Source of the DNA: Brachynemurus nebulosus
Taxonomy: Eukaryota > Arthropoda > Insecta > Neuroptera > Myrmeleontidae
Assembly: GCA_035578155.1 (NCBI GenBank)
Contig: JAPWDM010000001.1
Span: forward strand, 73,478,062 to 73,542,061
Direction of reading: 5' to 3'
DNA: 64,000 nt
Position numbers and translations under genes: made by a program. The notes under the pieces are model-generated. The model made no database searches. It was given only the letters and a program-made list of their open reading frames with translations, and had not been told where the DNA came from. Positions 42,960 to 56,609 of this stretch are shown piece by piece; position 1 is the stretch's first letter; each line of letters begins with the position of its first letter.

Positions 42960-43303
42960 ATGCTGCACATGTGTTTAACAATCTTTAATTTAACAAAAAA
43001 AGAAATTAGAAAGTGCATAAATAAAGCAAAGTTTTTACTGAAAAAATATAGGTATTGCGGTCAAAATTTATATCCAAATATTAGAATATTTTTAAACAAT
43101 TTTTGTTATACTTCCAGTAAGCGTAGCAACAGCAGAAAGATCGTTTTCAAACCCCCCCCCCCCCCCCCGCCGTCTGAAGTCCCGGTGAGGAGCGTCTTAC
43201 TGGACTAGCTCTTCTGAATATTCATCGGGACATTGAAATTAACCCTGATAATTTTATCAACCGATTCGCTAAGAAAAAAAGGAAACTAGACTTTGTTATT
43301 TAA
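42960..43303 (+). pseudogene. hAT transposase C-terminal (dimerisation) region, frameshifted
   Basis: 42960-43100 encodes ...LYPNIRIFLNNFCY. A shift to another frame then gives ILPVSVATAERSFSN (about 43105-43150), the hallmark of the hAT C-terminal dimerisation domain. After a C20-type run the frame from 43187 reads EERLTGLALLNIHRDIEINP, then FINRFAKKKRKLDFVI and TAA at 43301. At least two frameshifts, one at the poly-C run. The upstream RNase H-like core is missing, so the element is non-autonomous. Confidence 0.8.
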
Positions 43304-43966
43304 TTAATAAAATAAAACATTTTTTTTTTAAATTATACGATTATTTCATTTCTTCAGTACAAACATTTGTATTTGTAGCTTTCACAATATGCTAAATCGT
43401 AAAAATAAACTAAACTTTTTCATTGACACTGGCGCAAATGTTTGAACATCAATTTTTTAAGTTTTATTCTATTAAATTTGTAACATAAAAGTTACCTAAA
43501 GCATTCACATAAAAAAACAACTCATGCAGATTTCTATTAAATTTGCAATAGCGACCAAAGTTTGACTCTCCCTCCCCCTTAAGTTGAAGGCTGGATTCGC
43601 CCGTGATTTGCAATATAGAATTTACCTATAAGTTTCACATAAAAAAAAAATTCTATGCAGATTTAGGCACCTTTTGTTATATTTACGATAACAACTAAAG
43701 TGTTTTAAGTCATAAAAATTTGACCCCCCCCCCCTAAGCTGAAGGCTGGATCCCCCCCTGACGTAGGCGTTGTACAAAAAAAGGTGAACGATCGTTGGGA
43801 GGTAAAATTTGTACGACGCAAGGGTAGTGTTTTTGCATGGCCAGTAATGGATGATACTAATCTAGTTACGTCTGACTCCATCGTTCAGATATTGCCGAAC
43901 CCTGAAATAACTAGACGTGGAATAATATCATTTGATCTTAAGTTCCCAAATATGATTATTTTGTAA

Positions 43967-44689
43967 TGAAATAAAGGGGGTGACTAGGAAGGGTGGTTTC
44001 AGTGGTTGATTCGAACTATTCCACTGACACCACCATATGTAAAAGATTAAGCCTAAACAGGGATAAATATGTTTGAATACTTATAAGGTATATAAGGTAG
44101 CGTGTATTATAATTACTCGAATTTCTAAATAAAACAATTATTTTAAGTTAACAATAAAATAAAAGGTTTATTATATTAATATTAAATAGTTTACAAAAAT
44201 CTTATATATTTGTATATATACCTATACCGAGCGTCAAAACAATCATTCGCGCGAACTATTAGAAATGGGAACAATATTGTAGAACATTGCAAAACATGAA
44301 TTTATTTTTAAAGCAGAAACTTTAATAATTTGTTATTATATTAAAACAATGAAATTTAAGCTTCAATAGTAAGAAATACAATATAAAATCTTAATTTAAA
44401 TTAAAACATGTGTGAGTAGACTGATCCGTGTATGATACAACATTCTTATAAAATTTACTCAAATTCTTAATAATTACAGAAAATTAATCATTATACCAAA
44501 AATCAAAGTGCGTCCACGGATAAGACTACACACACAAAGAGATATTGTTAGGGAAGGAAATACATATTACCTCTCTCCTGGAGGGATACACAAAACACTA
44601 CACAAAAATGACTTTACATTTTAAAAGTACTTTACGACATTACATTACGGAATCTAAATACGGAATGAATCCATATCGACCCATAAATA

Positions 44690-44694
<5 letters not shown>
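43967..44694. other. Gene-free stretch
   Basis: Palindromic GTGGTTTCAGTGG..CCACTGACACCAC at 43994-44034. A mariner-like left end (AGTGCGTCCACGG, then GACTACACACA) starts at about 44507. Otherwise AT-rich with nothing I can name. Confidence 0.45.

Positions 44695-44774
<80 letters not shown>
44695..44774. repeat. (TA)n, left part of an array split by a hAT MITE
   Basis: 40 TA units. Together with 45102-45168 it was one array before insertion of the element between them. Confidence 0.95.
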
Positions 44775-44777
<3 letters not shown>

Positions 44778-45098
44778 TGGTGGAGAACTATCGATAACAC
44801 TATATCGATAGTTTTGGCTATCAAAAACTTTCGATATTTTTTTTTACTATCGATAGTTTTCGATACTTTTTTTCAGTCATTTCGTTTACTATAAATACTA
44901 AAGATAATAAAAATTTCGTAGAAATTATAGCCAGAGATATAAGAACAACCATTTTAAGGGAATTTCCGGGCTTTCTTTTTGCTCGCCGGCTATTCAAATG
45001 CCGCCCAACTTGAGTGTCAAAAACTATCGATAAACTATCGATAACTATCGATAGTTTCACGACTATCGATAGTCCCGACTATCGATAGTTCTCCATCA

Positions 45099-45101
<3 letters not shown>
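44775..45101. mobile_element. hAT-like MITE (327 bp) inserted in a (TA)n array
   Basis: Ends TAGTGGTGGAGAACTATCGATA and TATCGATAGTTCTCCATCACTA, flanked on both sides by ATATATAT, which is compatible with an 8-bp duplication of the array. CTATCGATAG is repeated about ten times in the subterminal regions. Confidence 0.85.

Positions 45102-45168
<67 letters not shown>
45102..45168. repeat. (TA)n, right part of the split array
   Basis: 33 TA units. Confidence 0.95.
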
Positions 45169-45174
<6 letters not shown>

Positions 45175-45431
45175 TTTTTTCTTTTTTGTGGAAAACCTTA
45201 AAATCTGGTAGAACTGAATATATTTTATGGTCATCAAAATTTTGAAAAACTTCTTGTGCAGATAATTTATCCCGTCATATTTCCAGTTCAAATTTCAAAC
45301 CTCTCTAAATTTTTATGCACAATTAGAATAAATTTATTTACTTGTATAAAAGTTAGTTTTAGTCCGATATCAACAGGTATAATTTGATATATTTTAGTCA
45401 GTTATTAATTATAAGATAATTCACTTGCTGA

Positions 45432-45545
45432 TAGGGTTGCCAACTGTCCCGATTTAATCGGGATGTCCCGATTTTAGGCCTATGTGTCCCACGTCCCGAC
45501 AACAGTAGTGGCGGGACGCTAATTGTCCCGATTTTTAAAATCTGC
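45432..45545 (+). mobile_element. hAT-like left end with GTCCCGAT words
   Basis: Starts TAGGGTTGCCAACTGTCCC and tiles (G)TCCCGATT/AATCGGGA. A matching right end (GTTGGCAACCCTA) is not in the window; GTCCCGATTTTTTTT recurs at about 46053. Confidence 0.5.
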
Positions 45546-46089
45546 AATTTTTTTACATTTTTAATTCTTCCAGTCTCGCTATTGTTGTTTCCAAATTATC
45601 GCATGTCATGGCCAAAGAAGTAAGTATATTTGCTGTACCTTGTACCTACCGATAAAATGTACTCTGTCTACTGATTTATAACTTATACAGCTTACAGTGT
45701 TGCCAGATTAACTCATTAAAATCTCTCCAAAAATGGGAGAAATTATTTGACGTACATGAAATACGTAAGCGGCGTTCGAGTAGCCTAAGAATAATCAATG
45801 CCAAAGACTTTATGAAAAATGTTTTTCTCCAAAAATAATACAGTTGATGAGCAAAAAAAAAAAAAAAAAATTAAAAATCTAAAAATTAACAAAACTTGAT
45901 TTTTAATTTAATAAATTAAAATAAAGTATTATTGGAATATTATCTTCCAGAAATTGTTTTGTTTAAATATGGTGTAAATATGTAGCTGTTAGTAAGAAAT
46001 AATAAAAATAAAATCTCTCCTACTGGCTGATTAAAAACTTTTTTTTTAACAGTCCCGATTTTTTTTCTATTCTATTTTTTTTTTTTTGG

Positions 46090-46696
46090 ATTGATTGATT
46101 TTCTTTCTATTTTTGGAAAATCAAGCGCATTTTCCAAAAAGCCCCCAAAAGCGCTTTTTTTCTTGATTTTTCAAATTCATGTAGAGTATGCAAAAAAAAT
46201 TTTTTCTGAAAAAACAATGGCTAATCCTTGTAGAGAATTTATTCGAGTTTTCGAAACACACCTTCAATTTTCTGTGTGATCATTGGTTGCTGAGGTATCG
46301 ATGGTCGAAGGCGAAACGATCCTTTTCCATTCAAAGTCCGATATCTCAGCGGGAAGTAGTCGCATAAAGGTCTAAAAAGAAGCAAATTAAAGCTGAATGA
46401 ACAGGTTATCCGCTCCATATGGTGGTTAAGTCGGAAAATTTTTTTCCAAGTCCGTGGACCAAAAAAAGAAACCGAAAAAATTTTGGAATTTTTTTTTTCA
46501 GTGTACTTATTAGGATTGAGCGATACACGTTGCTTTGAAAATTTTTTTATCGCAAGATGTGAAACTAGAAACTTTCAACTTTAAATTGCTTTGCTTACGA
46601 CTCTGATACGACCATTTTTCACGAAGATACAGCCATTCGAAAAATCACTAAAAATTTGGAATTTTTTTTTGATCCTTTAATTATTTCCGCTAGTGT
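46090..46696. mobile_element. CACTAGCGG-family element, 5' part missing
   Basis: Matches 25160-25758 of the complete copy and ends at the TIR (TTTCCGCTAGTG) followed by TA. The left half is replaced by poly-T. Confidence 0.8.
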
Positions 46697-46794
46697 ATAT
46701 AAAAAATCTGGAGCTGTATTTTCTGCTTTAGTTAAATTCAGTATTTGTGAATTTGTTGTTGTGATATAATTTTTTTTTGTGATTTAATTGTGTT

Positions 46795-47400
46795 ATGTAT
46801 GGTGAACATTAATTTAGTTGATGTCATTCATATGCTAATGACCACATTTCAAATAACAAAATTCGTCTCATATCAGGTAACATACCGGGAGATTGAATTA
46901 CATGATATACTTAAGGACATAATAATTCAATCAATTGAAGATACATCGTTTGTTATTGAACATGATTTAATGTTAGCATCTAATTCTGAATTTAACCAAA
47001 ATACCCTAGAACAAAATGAAAGTTTCCTTCGTGATTATGTTGAGGTACCGGATGAAAACATATCCAGAGAAGTTGATTAACCATAATGTTCATATGGATA
47101 ACAAGATTTTGTAGATTTAAAATATATATAAGAAGCTGTTAAATTCTGGAAAAGCGGTGCAAACAAAGAAAATCTTTTGAAGCAGTACAAAAAAATTTCA
47201 GAAGAGTGAAACATTTAAAGCAGTTATATCGGTGGCAAAAGCAAGTTGAAGAAGGCGGAAGTAAGAGAGGTAAAGTAATTTTCATTAATCAGTATGTTTT
47301 AAATAATTTTTAAGATGCAGTAGATAAAGGAGCGATAATTCATGATAGGGATTTCGACGATGGGCACTAGACGCCATGAATACAATTGATTTATACAATT
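46795..47400 (+). pseudogene. N-terminal fragment of a CENP-B/pogo-like transposase
   Basis: 46795-47080 encodes an acidic N-terminus (DILKDIIIQSIED, then QNESFLRDYVEVPDE). After a frame change the sequence reads AVKFWKSG, then RKSFEAVQKNFRRVKHL and QLYRWQKQVEEGGSKR (about 47137-47268), a pattern of HTH CENP-B-type domains. A GT..AG stretch of about 47 bp (47270-47316) could be spliced to give GGSKR-D-AVDKGAIIHDRDF, which continues the family pattern. One more frameshift follows (GALDAMNTIDLYNYL). At least two frameshifts and no catalytic core. Family assignment is moderate. Confidence 0.5.
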
Positions 47401-47501
47401 ATTTGTCAAAAAAGAAATATTTTATAAACTTAATTTTTTTCTATAACTATATGCAATAATATTCTTGTGTGACTTAAAAAAATCAAATTTTAATATTACT
47501 T

Positions 47502-47882
47502 CCCTGGCGGAAAAAAAATTATGAAAAACTATGATAAATTCTATAAAATGTTATGAAACTCTATGAAACAGTAAATTATTAAAAAATCATATTTATTCAT
47601 AAAAAATGACAATGGCTTTAATGAAAAATTATGCATAATTCTAAAATATTATGATTATGAGTTATGAATAACTATGAAAAAATATGAATATCTATTACAT
47701 CTGAATGTCTGAAAATCTATGAAAATCTCTTTTTTTTTAACGACGATTTCTAACAAACGATGAATTTCTCTGAAAAAGTATGATAATGGATTATAATCAC
47801 AAAAGTGTCCAAATTTGGATATGTTTTTCATAGTTTTTCATAATTTATCATAATTTTTTTCATAGATTTTTTTCCGTCAGGG
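47502..47882. mobile_element. MITE with CCTGGCGGAAAAAA ends, copy 1
   Basis: Termini CCTGGCGGAAAAAA and TTTTTTCCGTCAGG, each followed by (T)ATGA(A)AAACTATGA(T)AA words. The whole 380 bp is inverted relative to 52069-52453. Target duplication unclear. Confidence 0.75.
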
Positions 47883-48726
47883 TTGTATAAAATTTAAAGT
47901 TTTAGTCAGACATCAACAAGTCTAATTTGATATATTTTAGCCAGTTATTAATTACAAGACTGCGCTTGCTGAAGACCTTATAGAAATATTTTTATTTTGC
48001 TGATTGTCAGTAAAATTACGATTGGTACCTCAAATTAGCTGTTCAGTTTTGAGATTTTAGACTTTAAATTACAACTTTGAGCAAAAACAGATAAACTAGT
48101 ATTTTCATGTAGTTTTAATATATGTTATTCGAATTTTAATATACTAAAGCATATCCACCCTATTTCAAAATTTACCCTCAATTTTACCTGAACAGCCCCG
48201 CCAATAGGTCCGACTCTGGACTTATACACATCAATAGAAACCTCTCTAAAAATAAAGTGTTTTGTCAATTTTTTTCTATCTGCTGTCGTTTTCAAGTTAT
48301 CAAGCAAAATTAAAACTTTACCCTAACTTTGAGGGGTGATTTTGCCCCTTAAATGGCGACGGTGGTAGATAAAAAAAAATACGGGTATGTTATTTTTGCT
48401 TGTACTACACATATACCAAGTTTGATCAAAATTGCGAATTGACAGTTCAAAACCTTTTCTTGTAAGTTCCAGAAATCTATAAATTCCTGTGAACAAGTTT
48501 ATGACTTTGAAGATATTATTTTTACAAAAAGATTTTTTAGTGCAAAATAATTTTGTACTTCAGTGAGTTCCAACTGAATATTGGCAGGATAACCGATTAT
48601 TTCAGTCAAACTGATTATAAAAGGATTTATAAAAATTTGTAAAAATGCACTATGTCACATAGTCTGTGTTTTTTAAATAAAAAACACTCTATTATGTCAA
48701 TATCTACCTACGGTCTATTTATTTAA
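47883..48726. other. Gene-free, repeat-derived stretch
   Basis: 48310-48440 resembles 57300-57410 (GATAAAAAAAA(T)ACG, CAAGTTTGATCAAAAT versus TAAGTTTCATCAAAAT), so it belongs to the same dispersed family as the palindrome at 56.8-57.4 kb. Nothing coding. Confidence 0.5.
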
Positions 48727-48995
48727 CAGGGTTCCCACAGACCTGGAAAGTCAGGAAAATTGATTCAGAGTCATGGAAAGTCAGGGAAGGTAGTGAAAAT
48801 AGGCCGAAAGTCATGGAAAATTGATCAAAATCAAGATAAGTCAGGGAAACTATTGTAAAACTATATTATAAGAAGCGCGTACTTGAAAAGAAGTACATAT
48901 GACTTATATAAGTCATAATTAGTAAGTTAAGTTTTACATTATAATAAAGTAAGGAATAATATTCCTTATTTTATCATTTATATAAGTTATTCACA

Positions 48996-49460
48996 AGCAA
49001 AAGGTCCCGAGGCCGGACCTATCGATTTTGATAAAACTCGACTTTGATGAAAAAATGATTGGATCTAATTTGATCCATTTGGATCTAATTGGATCCAATA
49101 TTTGACCCAATTTGATCTAATTTGATCCAAATAGATCTAATTTTTTATCTCGCTTATTCAATTGGATCTGATGTTTTATTTTTTTTTAACTGGTCAGATC
49201 CAATAATTGTATCCAAGTAGATCCAATTATTGATCAAATTTGATCCAATTAGATCCAGTTAGATCTGGCATTTTATTTTTCTTTATTTTTCAGATCCAAT
49301 TAGATCTGATATTTAATTTTTTTGTTATTTGGCAGATCCGATTGGATCTGATAATTTAATTTCGATTAGATTAAACAGGTCCAGTTGAATTTGATTTTTA
49401 ATTTTATTTGTCAAGTCCAGTTGTATCTGTTATTTTATTTCTTGATGAACGATCATCAAA
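48996..49460 (+). mobile_element. Inverted-repeat element end with ATTGGATCC words, left
   Basis: AGGTCCCGAGGCCGG..CCTATCGATTTTGAT (48998-49035), then more than ten GGATCYAATT-type words to about 49460. The counterpart runs 56610-57440 in inverse order, with a palindromic insert. Confidence 0.6.
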
Positions 49461-49678
49461 TCTAATTTGATATGCTGTTTTTGTTTATGAATTAAAATAG
49501 GACCTCAAGTTAAATAACCTACTTAATAAGAACTTTCAAAAATAAAATAAGGATTCATGAATAAAAGAAGGCTCTATACCAATATAACATAATCCCAGTG
49601 AACATTTTTCTGTAAATTTTATGTCACAGTGACAGAACAGAAAGTCACATGTTACATAACATGTGAGTCACATATGAC

Positions 49679-50530
49679 TAGAGATGGGATTCTACCCGGA
49701 ATTTTCCCGGGAAAATTCCCATAGTGGGTAAAAACGGGGTAAATTCCCGGGAAAATTCCCGAAAAGTGGGTATTTATTTTAATTTACTATTTATCGTAAT
49801 ATTTTTGAATTAAACTATCAAAACCGCTGTTTCATAAAGAATATTTGCTAAACGTAAGTAATTAATCTTCAGACTACATAAATACTAATTAATATATCAC
49901 GTTATTATACAATTTTTGTTCGACAGTTTTTCTCTAGACAATTTATTTTCGTGGCTAGTTGTAAAATACGCGTTTCATTTTTCGGTATCCATTTCCTGGG
50001 CCTACCACGACAATTTTTTCTATAGTTTTCGCCCCTTTAGATTATGTTTTAAGTACTACAATTTCCAAAACGTCGAAATTTTAGCTCGATTCTCACTTGT
50101 CAATATTGAATTTCGTGGCATTTTAATTTTTTTTTTTAAAACGTAGATATTTCTCTGAAATTTGAACACATTGAGTTATAAATTTAAATTAATTGCTAAC
50201 TTCGTTGAAAAGTCATCTTATGTTGATCCGACATATATGTATGAATGTATTTTTAAATTTAAAGATAAATAAATATTCAGTATGTACTGAAGTGGTTTTA
50301 TCATAATAATAATTAGAAAACTTTACGTCAACATTATATTATGTAAAACTACACGCACAATTAACAAATATATACATATCTAATTCAAAACACATTTGCA
50401 AAGAAATAAAGCTAAGTAATCGTTTTTACCCAAGTTTCGGGAATTTTCCCGGGAAAATACCCAACAAATACCCAAATGGGAATTTTCCCGGGAAAATTCC
50501 CACTGGGAATTTTCCCGTCGCCCATCTCTA
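49679..50530. mobile_element. hAT-like element (852 bp, TSD CATATGAC) with TTCCCGGGAA words
   Basis: An exact 8-bp duplication CATATGAC (49671-49678, 50531-50538) brackets TAGAGATGGG.. and ..CCCATCTCTA. Both subterminal regions are tiled with GGGAATTTTCCCGGGAAAA-type palindromes; the middle is AT-rich and without a supported ORF. Confidence 0.93.
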
Positions 50531-50790
50531 CATATGACTCACTTGTAACTTACAATTTCCCACTTATAAACGTAAAAATGTGACGTAACATTGTTATGTT
50601 TTTGTTACGTTTTAGGAAAATATAACTTTGATGTTACCTTATAGATAAAAATTACGCCTTCTTTTGCAAAAAGCAAATTCAAAATTCCCTTTTTTTGTTT
50701 CTTATTAACATTACATACACATATTACCAACTTATTGACATATACATACACCTAAATTATTATTATTATTTTTTTTTTTGTTGACTGTTG

Positions 50791-50860
50791 CAGGATTCGA
50801 TCCATTATCCAAGCTGAAGCATCTTTTAAATTATCGGCAGTCTTAACCATTAGACCAAAC
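50791..50860 (-). other. tRNA-like (SINE head) remnant
   Basis: On the minus strand TTTGGTCTAATGGTTAAGACTG looks like an A box and GGATCGAATCCTG like a B box, spaced about 45 bases. Probably a SINE or tRNA relic. Confidence 0.45.
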
Positions 50861-51079
50861 TCACTTATTTATTCTGATCGTTATATATTAATATATATCA
50901 CAAAATAGTAAATAAAGCCTTACAAGAATTTTCATAAAAGTTCCATTTTTAAATTAATATGTAACAAAATTAATATTGTTTTGACGACGTATTAATGTTG
51001 TTTTAATGAAATGTCGCAATCATGACTCTTTTGTTATGTTTTTGTGACGTATCAATATTAATAAAACATTCGTTCATCC

Positions 51080-51285
51080 ATTTCATCCATCCATTTTTGT
51101 ATAAATCGATTTATGTTATTTGTTATATGGGTTATATTATATATGATAATATGTTATGTTATACATAATATAACATATTATTATATGTTATATTATATAT
51201 ATTATGGGGTTATATTATATAATATAACTCCATAACCCATATAACAAATAACATAAATCAACTTATACAAAAATGGATGGATGAA
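51080..51285. repeat. Palindrome around ATAACCCATATAAC
   Basis: About 50-bp arms, 51085-51135 (CATCCATTTTTGTATAAATC, TTATTTGTTATATGGGTTAT) and 51233-51283 inverted, with an inner TATA-rich palindrome. Confidence 0.8.
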
Positions 51286-51408
51286 ATTTAATTACATCAG
51301 ACGCCAACAGAGGATAGATTGAAAAACTGCAGGAATCTTTAAATGGATAATTCCTCACGAATTGATAATTTAAAATTTATATGGTAACAAAACATTTCAC
51401 AAAAGTGA

Positions 51409-51840
51409 CAAGTGAAATGTTTTATTAATATTGATACGTCACAAAAACATAACAAAAGAGTAAATGATTGATGTCATGATTGTCACATTTCATTAAAACA
51501 ACGTTAATACGTCACAAAAACATAACATAAGAGTACTGTTTTGACGTTTTGTTCAAAGTAACATTGTTAGGTCATCAGGACATAACAAAAGAGTCATGGT
51601 TGTGACATTTCATTAAAGTAACGTTGATACGTCACAAAAACATAACATAAGAGTTAGTTTTGTGACGTTTTATCAAAGTAACATTGTTAGGTTGCGAAGA
51701 CATAACATAAGAGTCACACTGTGACGTTTTATCAAAGCAACTTTGATATATCATCTAAACGTAACATAGCAGTCACAAATGTGACATTTTATTACAGTCA
51801 CAATGGCATGTAACTGTTACGTAACATACAGGTAACAATT
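51409..51840. repeat. Tandem array of about 60-bp units
   Basis: About seven units starting GACATTT(C/T)ATTAAA or GACGTTTTATCAAAG, each with (A)CATAACA(T/A)AAGAG near its end. Alternate units resemble each other more (GATACGTCACAAAAACATAAC versus TTGTTAGGT..GACATAAC), hinting at a 120-bp higher-order period. Confidence 0.75.
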
Positions 51841-52068
51841 AGGTATATAACAAAACTCTAATTTTATATAATTGTTATGTCACCCATAAGTCAAAAAAGT
51901 TGCGTAACTTGTTATTTCCTTGTTACATCACATTTACATTCTATGTTCACTGGGATATTTTATTGAAAATCTAAAAGTTTATTTTTATATAGGTATATTT
52001 CGATAGAAAAACAATTTAAAGAGGTGAAATTGTCTTTCAAAAATTAGAGCGAAATTTTAAATTGTCAA

Positions 52069-52453
52069 CCCTGACGGAAAAAAATCTATGAAAAAAATTA
52101 TGACAAATCATGGAAAACTATGAAAAATATATCCAAATTTGGACACTTTTATGATCATAATTCATTATCATATTTTTTCAGAAGAATTCATCGTTTGTCA
52201 GAAATTATCGTTAAAAAACAGAGGTTTTAATAGATTTTCAGATATCCAGATATAATAGATATTCATATTTTTTCATAGTTATTCATAATTCATAATCATA
52301 ATGTTTTAGAATAATGCATAATTTTTCATTAAAGCCGTGGTTTTTATGATTTTCTATGAAAAAATATGATTTTTCAATAATTTACTGTTTCATAGAGTTT
52401 CATAACTTTTTATCGAATTTATCATAGTTTTTCATAAATTTTTTTCCGCCGGG
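52069..52453. mobile_element. MITE with CCCTGACGGAAAAA ends, copy 2 (inverted)
   Basis: Inverse of 47502-47882 over its full length with moderate divergence (shared AATTTGGACACTTTT, AATAATGCATAATTTTTCAT). Confidence 0.75.
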
Positions 52454-53074
52454 GAAATATTTCGAAAATTGTAAAACATAGATTATATAGGTCAAAAGTT
52501 TAAATTAGCTATGTTGCTCTTTTTTAAAGAGCTGTCAGAGAAGCTATCAGGGATGATTAGGGGTTAATTCTACGAAAAGGGAATAAAAAAAAAAATACTA
52601 AAATGTTGTTTGCAGATTTCAAATTTACTTTTAAAAATCGAATCGACCACTAATTTTAACGAAAAATTAAGTTTATTTACAACGGTCTGGTTGTTAATAA
52701 CTTGAAAGCTGTAAGACAACTAGGATTATCACCTTTTTTTAGAAAAAATAAAGTATACTTGAAAATTTCGAATAAAAAATAAAAGTCCACTCACACACAA
52801 AAAAAAAACTTTTACAACTTTCAGGATAAAATTTTTTGGATATCAGTTCCTGTTTTTAATAATTCCTGATAATTTCTGATATATATAATAATTTAGGTAT
52901 AATTTCCGATGTTTAACTGCTAAAAATATTACGGTGAAAAATTCTTATTTTACTTTTCAAGTCTAATAACAATGATTACATCTAAAATTTTGCCATTAAT
53001 AAATTCATTGTTAAAATATTTTTTTTTTTGTTCGTATTAACAGTAATTTTTTTTTTTTATTAGGTATTAATTTT
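52454..53074. other. Gene-free stretch
   Basis: AT-rich, no coding signal; parts near 52500-52560 resemble 57190-57240. Confidence 0.45.
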
Positions 53075-53207
53075 TAGTCGAATTTTCTCCGAAAAATTAG
53101 ACTTATACAGTCTAATACAGTCTATACGATAAGAGCTGCGAGAGGCGAGACCAGGGGCGCTATCCGTTTTCGGACCCGTAGAATACGATTATGTAAAAAA
53201 AAAGATG

Positions 53208-53300
<93 letters not shown>

Positions 53301-54289
53301 CCCGCAACCTTTTAATATGTGTAGGGCCCCCCTATGGAAGTTAAGAGATGAAATTTGGTAAGTGGGGCTTATTCCGATGCACAACAATACTATCAAAGTG
53401 GGGTCATTTTGGGCAAATTTTTTTTCGGACCCGACCTTTAAGGGGGTGGTGGGGGGCGGAAAAGCAATAAAACTTTTCCAAACCGGTTTTAAATAATGTT
53501 TCGGTCAATTATCTACAACATATCCAAAATTCAGCTTCTTAGGATGATATGGTGGGAGTAGAGGGGGGAAAAACGATTTTCGCTGGATCTAACAGGCCCC
53601 CAGCCCCCCAGAATTAACGTAGAGGGTTGAAATTTGGTGTGTTGATAAAGTTCGTACCTAGGTTGTGCTTTTTGGAGGTTTTAATATTTTACCCCCACCC
53701 CCCTCATTTTTAAGCTACAATTTCATGCATTTTCGACGTTTTCGAAGTTTGTACCACTCGCACAGGTCACCCGAATAAACCTAGAGGGCTGAAATTTTGT
53801 ATTCGGATTCAGTTAGTATCAAGGGGGTGCCTTTTGGGGGTCTCGACTTTTAACCCCTACCCCCACCATTTTTATACCCAAAAGAACATGATTTTTCTTG
53901 TTTTTTAACAGTTTCGTTCGGGTCAAAATCTCCCCAAATAAACCTAGAGGGCTGAAATTTGGTGTACAGGTTAAGCTAATAGCCAGACACTGTTTTTTGG
54001 AGGTTTCAACTTTTAACCCTTACCCCCACGATTTTTACGCCAATATTTCCTTAATTTTTTTGCTTGTTTTCTAACACGTCTAGAGACTCCATAAGGAAAC
54101 CTAGAGGGCTGAAATTTTGTACGTGTATTCAGTTAGTATCCAGCTAGTACCTTGTAGGGAGTCCGCATCACTTTTCCCCCCACTTCTTCCATTTTTACAT
54201 CGGAATTGAATGCTATTGTTAAATGTGTTTTAAAAGCATTATGTTTATTCTAAATACAAGTAGGCGAATAGTAATTTTAAAAAATTTAA
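53075..54289 (-). mobile_element. 1.7-kb unit, reverse copy, A part
   Basis: Inverse of A' at 14731-15925. It is continued after the nested forward unit by 56028-56533 (B'). Confidence 0.75.
53212..53297. repeat. (TA)n in the reverse unit
   Basis: 43 TA units. Confidence 0.95.
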
Positions 54290-56027
<1,738 letters not shown>

Positions 56028-56533
56028 GTGAACTTACTTTTATGACAAATGAAATACATACATATTAAGTAATTTAAAAATGTTATTAAAGTCACTGTTT
56101 ATTTATAAATTAGGAATTTTGGATTTTTAGTATTTATAAAATAGAAATTTTGGATTTTTTTGGAAAGAAAAAATATCTTTATAAAGGCCTTCCAGTTTAC
56201 TATTTAAGGTCCTTTTTTAATTTTTAAAACTAAAACATAAAGGCAATTAGCGGATAAACATGGGCAGGAATGTCCTCGTACGAATTGTGTTGGCTTTTTT
56301 TCTGCTACCTGTTTTCGGCACAAAATTGAAATTTACTGAGATACAGCCCTTAAATACTTAAAACCTTTTTTTAAAGCCTCGATCAGCCGAACACTCATCA
56401 CCAGTTTTGAAACCAACAAAATGACAATTCGGTTGTAGACTTTCAATCACATTTCGCTTGTAGACATTCAATACCGAAGATGAAGGGGAAAATTCGACTA
56501 CCGTGATGGGGCCCCGCTGCTCACGGCGTTTTT
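56028..56533 (-). mobile_element. 1.7-kb unit, reverse copy, B' part
   Basis: Inverse of segment B, ending CTGCTCACGGCG at about 56526. Confidence 0.75.
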
Positions 56534-56609
56534 TATTAGGTATAGCATCTACATATAAAGATAAAGAAAGAGAGTAGAAAAGAGATAATAAAAACAAAAT
56601 TTGCGTTCA

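Larger units (their letters stand above)
42140..43760 (+). mobile_element. hAT element (1.62 kb, TSD ACGTAGGC), with nested MITE
   Basis: An exact 8-bp duplication ACGTAGGC (42132-42139, 43761-43768) brackets ends CAGTGGCGGATCCAG and CTGGATCCCCCCCTG. It contains long C-runs near both ends and a decayed hAT transposase C-terminus (42960-43303). GGCTGGAT(C/T)C.CCC.TG also occurs near 43590, suggesting an internal duplicate of the right end. Confidence 0.92.
42100..43966 (+). pseudogene. C-terminal fragment of a pogo/Jerky-like transposase, split by a hAT element
   Basis: When the hAT (42140-43760) and one copy of its TSD are removed, the frame reads through the junction: GIKHYVG continues VVQKKVNDRWEVKFVRRKGS and then FAWPVMDDTNLVTSDSIVQILPNPEITRRG to TAA at 43964. 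The VKFxRRK..F.WP..DD....DI(V)..LP.P..RRG pattern resembles the tail after the DDE_1 core in many insect pogo/Jerky-type transposases. The catalytic domain is not present here. Assignment rests on memory of the family pattern, so it is moderate. Confidence 0.5.
49594..51954. mobile_element. CCCAGTGAACAT-TIR element (2.36 kb) with 60-bp tandem units
   Basis: Ends CCCAGTGAACAT and ATGTTCACTGGG. Left flank inside: GTCACATGTTACATAACATG. The right third (51409-51840) is about seven diverged tandem units of about 60 bp built on GACRTTTYATTAAAG and ACATAACAAAAGAGT. 51080-51285 is a palindrome. It contains a nested hAT (49679-50530) and a tRNA-like piece. No transposase is recognised, and superfamily and TSD are unclear. 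Confidence 0.6.

Noticed and set aside
43138..43183. Poly-Pro encoding C-run as a real proline-rich linker
   Set aside because: The run marks a frameshift between two conserved parts of the hAT dimerisation domain, so the Pro frame is an artefact.
49916..50146. 76-codon frame in the centre of the hAT element
   Set aside because: Phe-rich, AT-driven composition and no hAT motifs.
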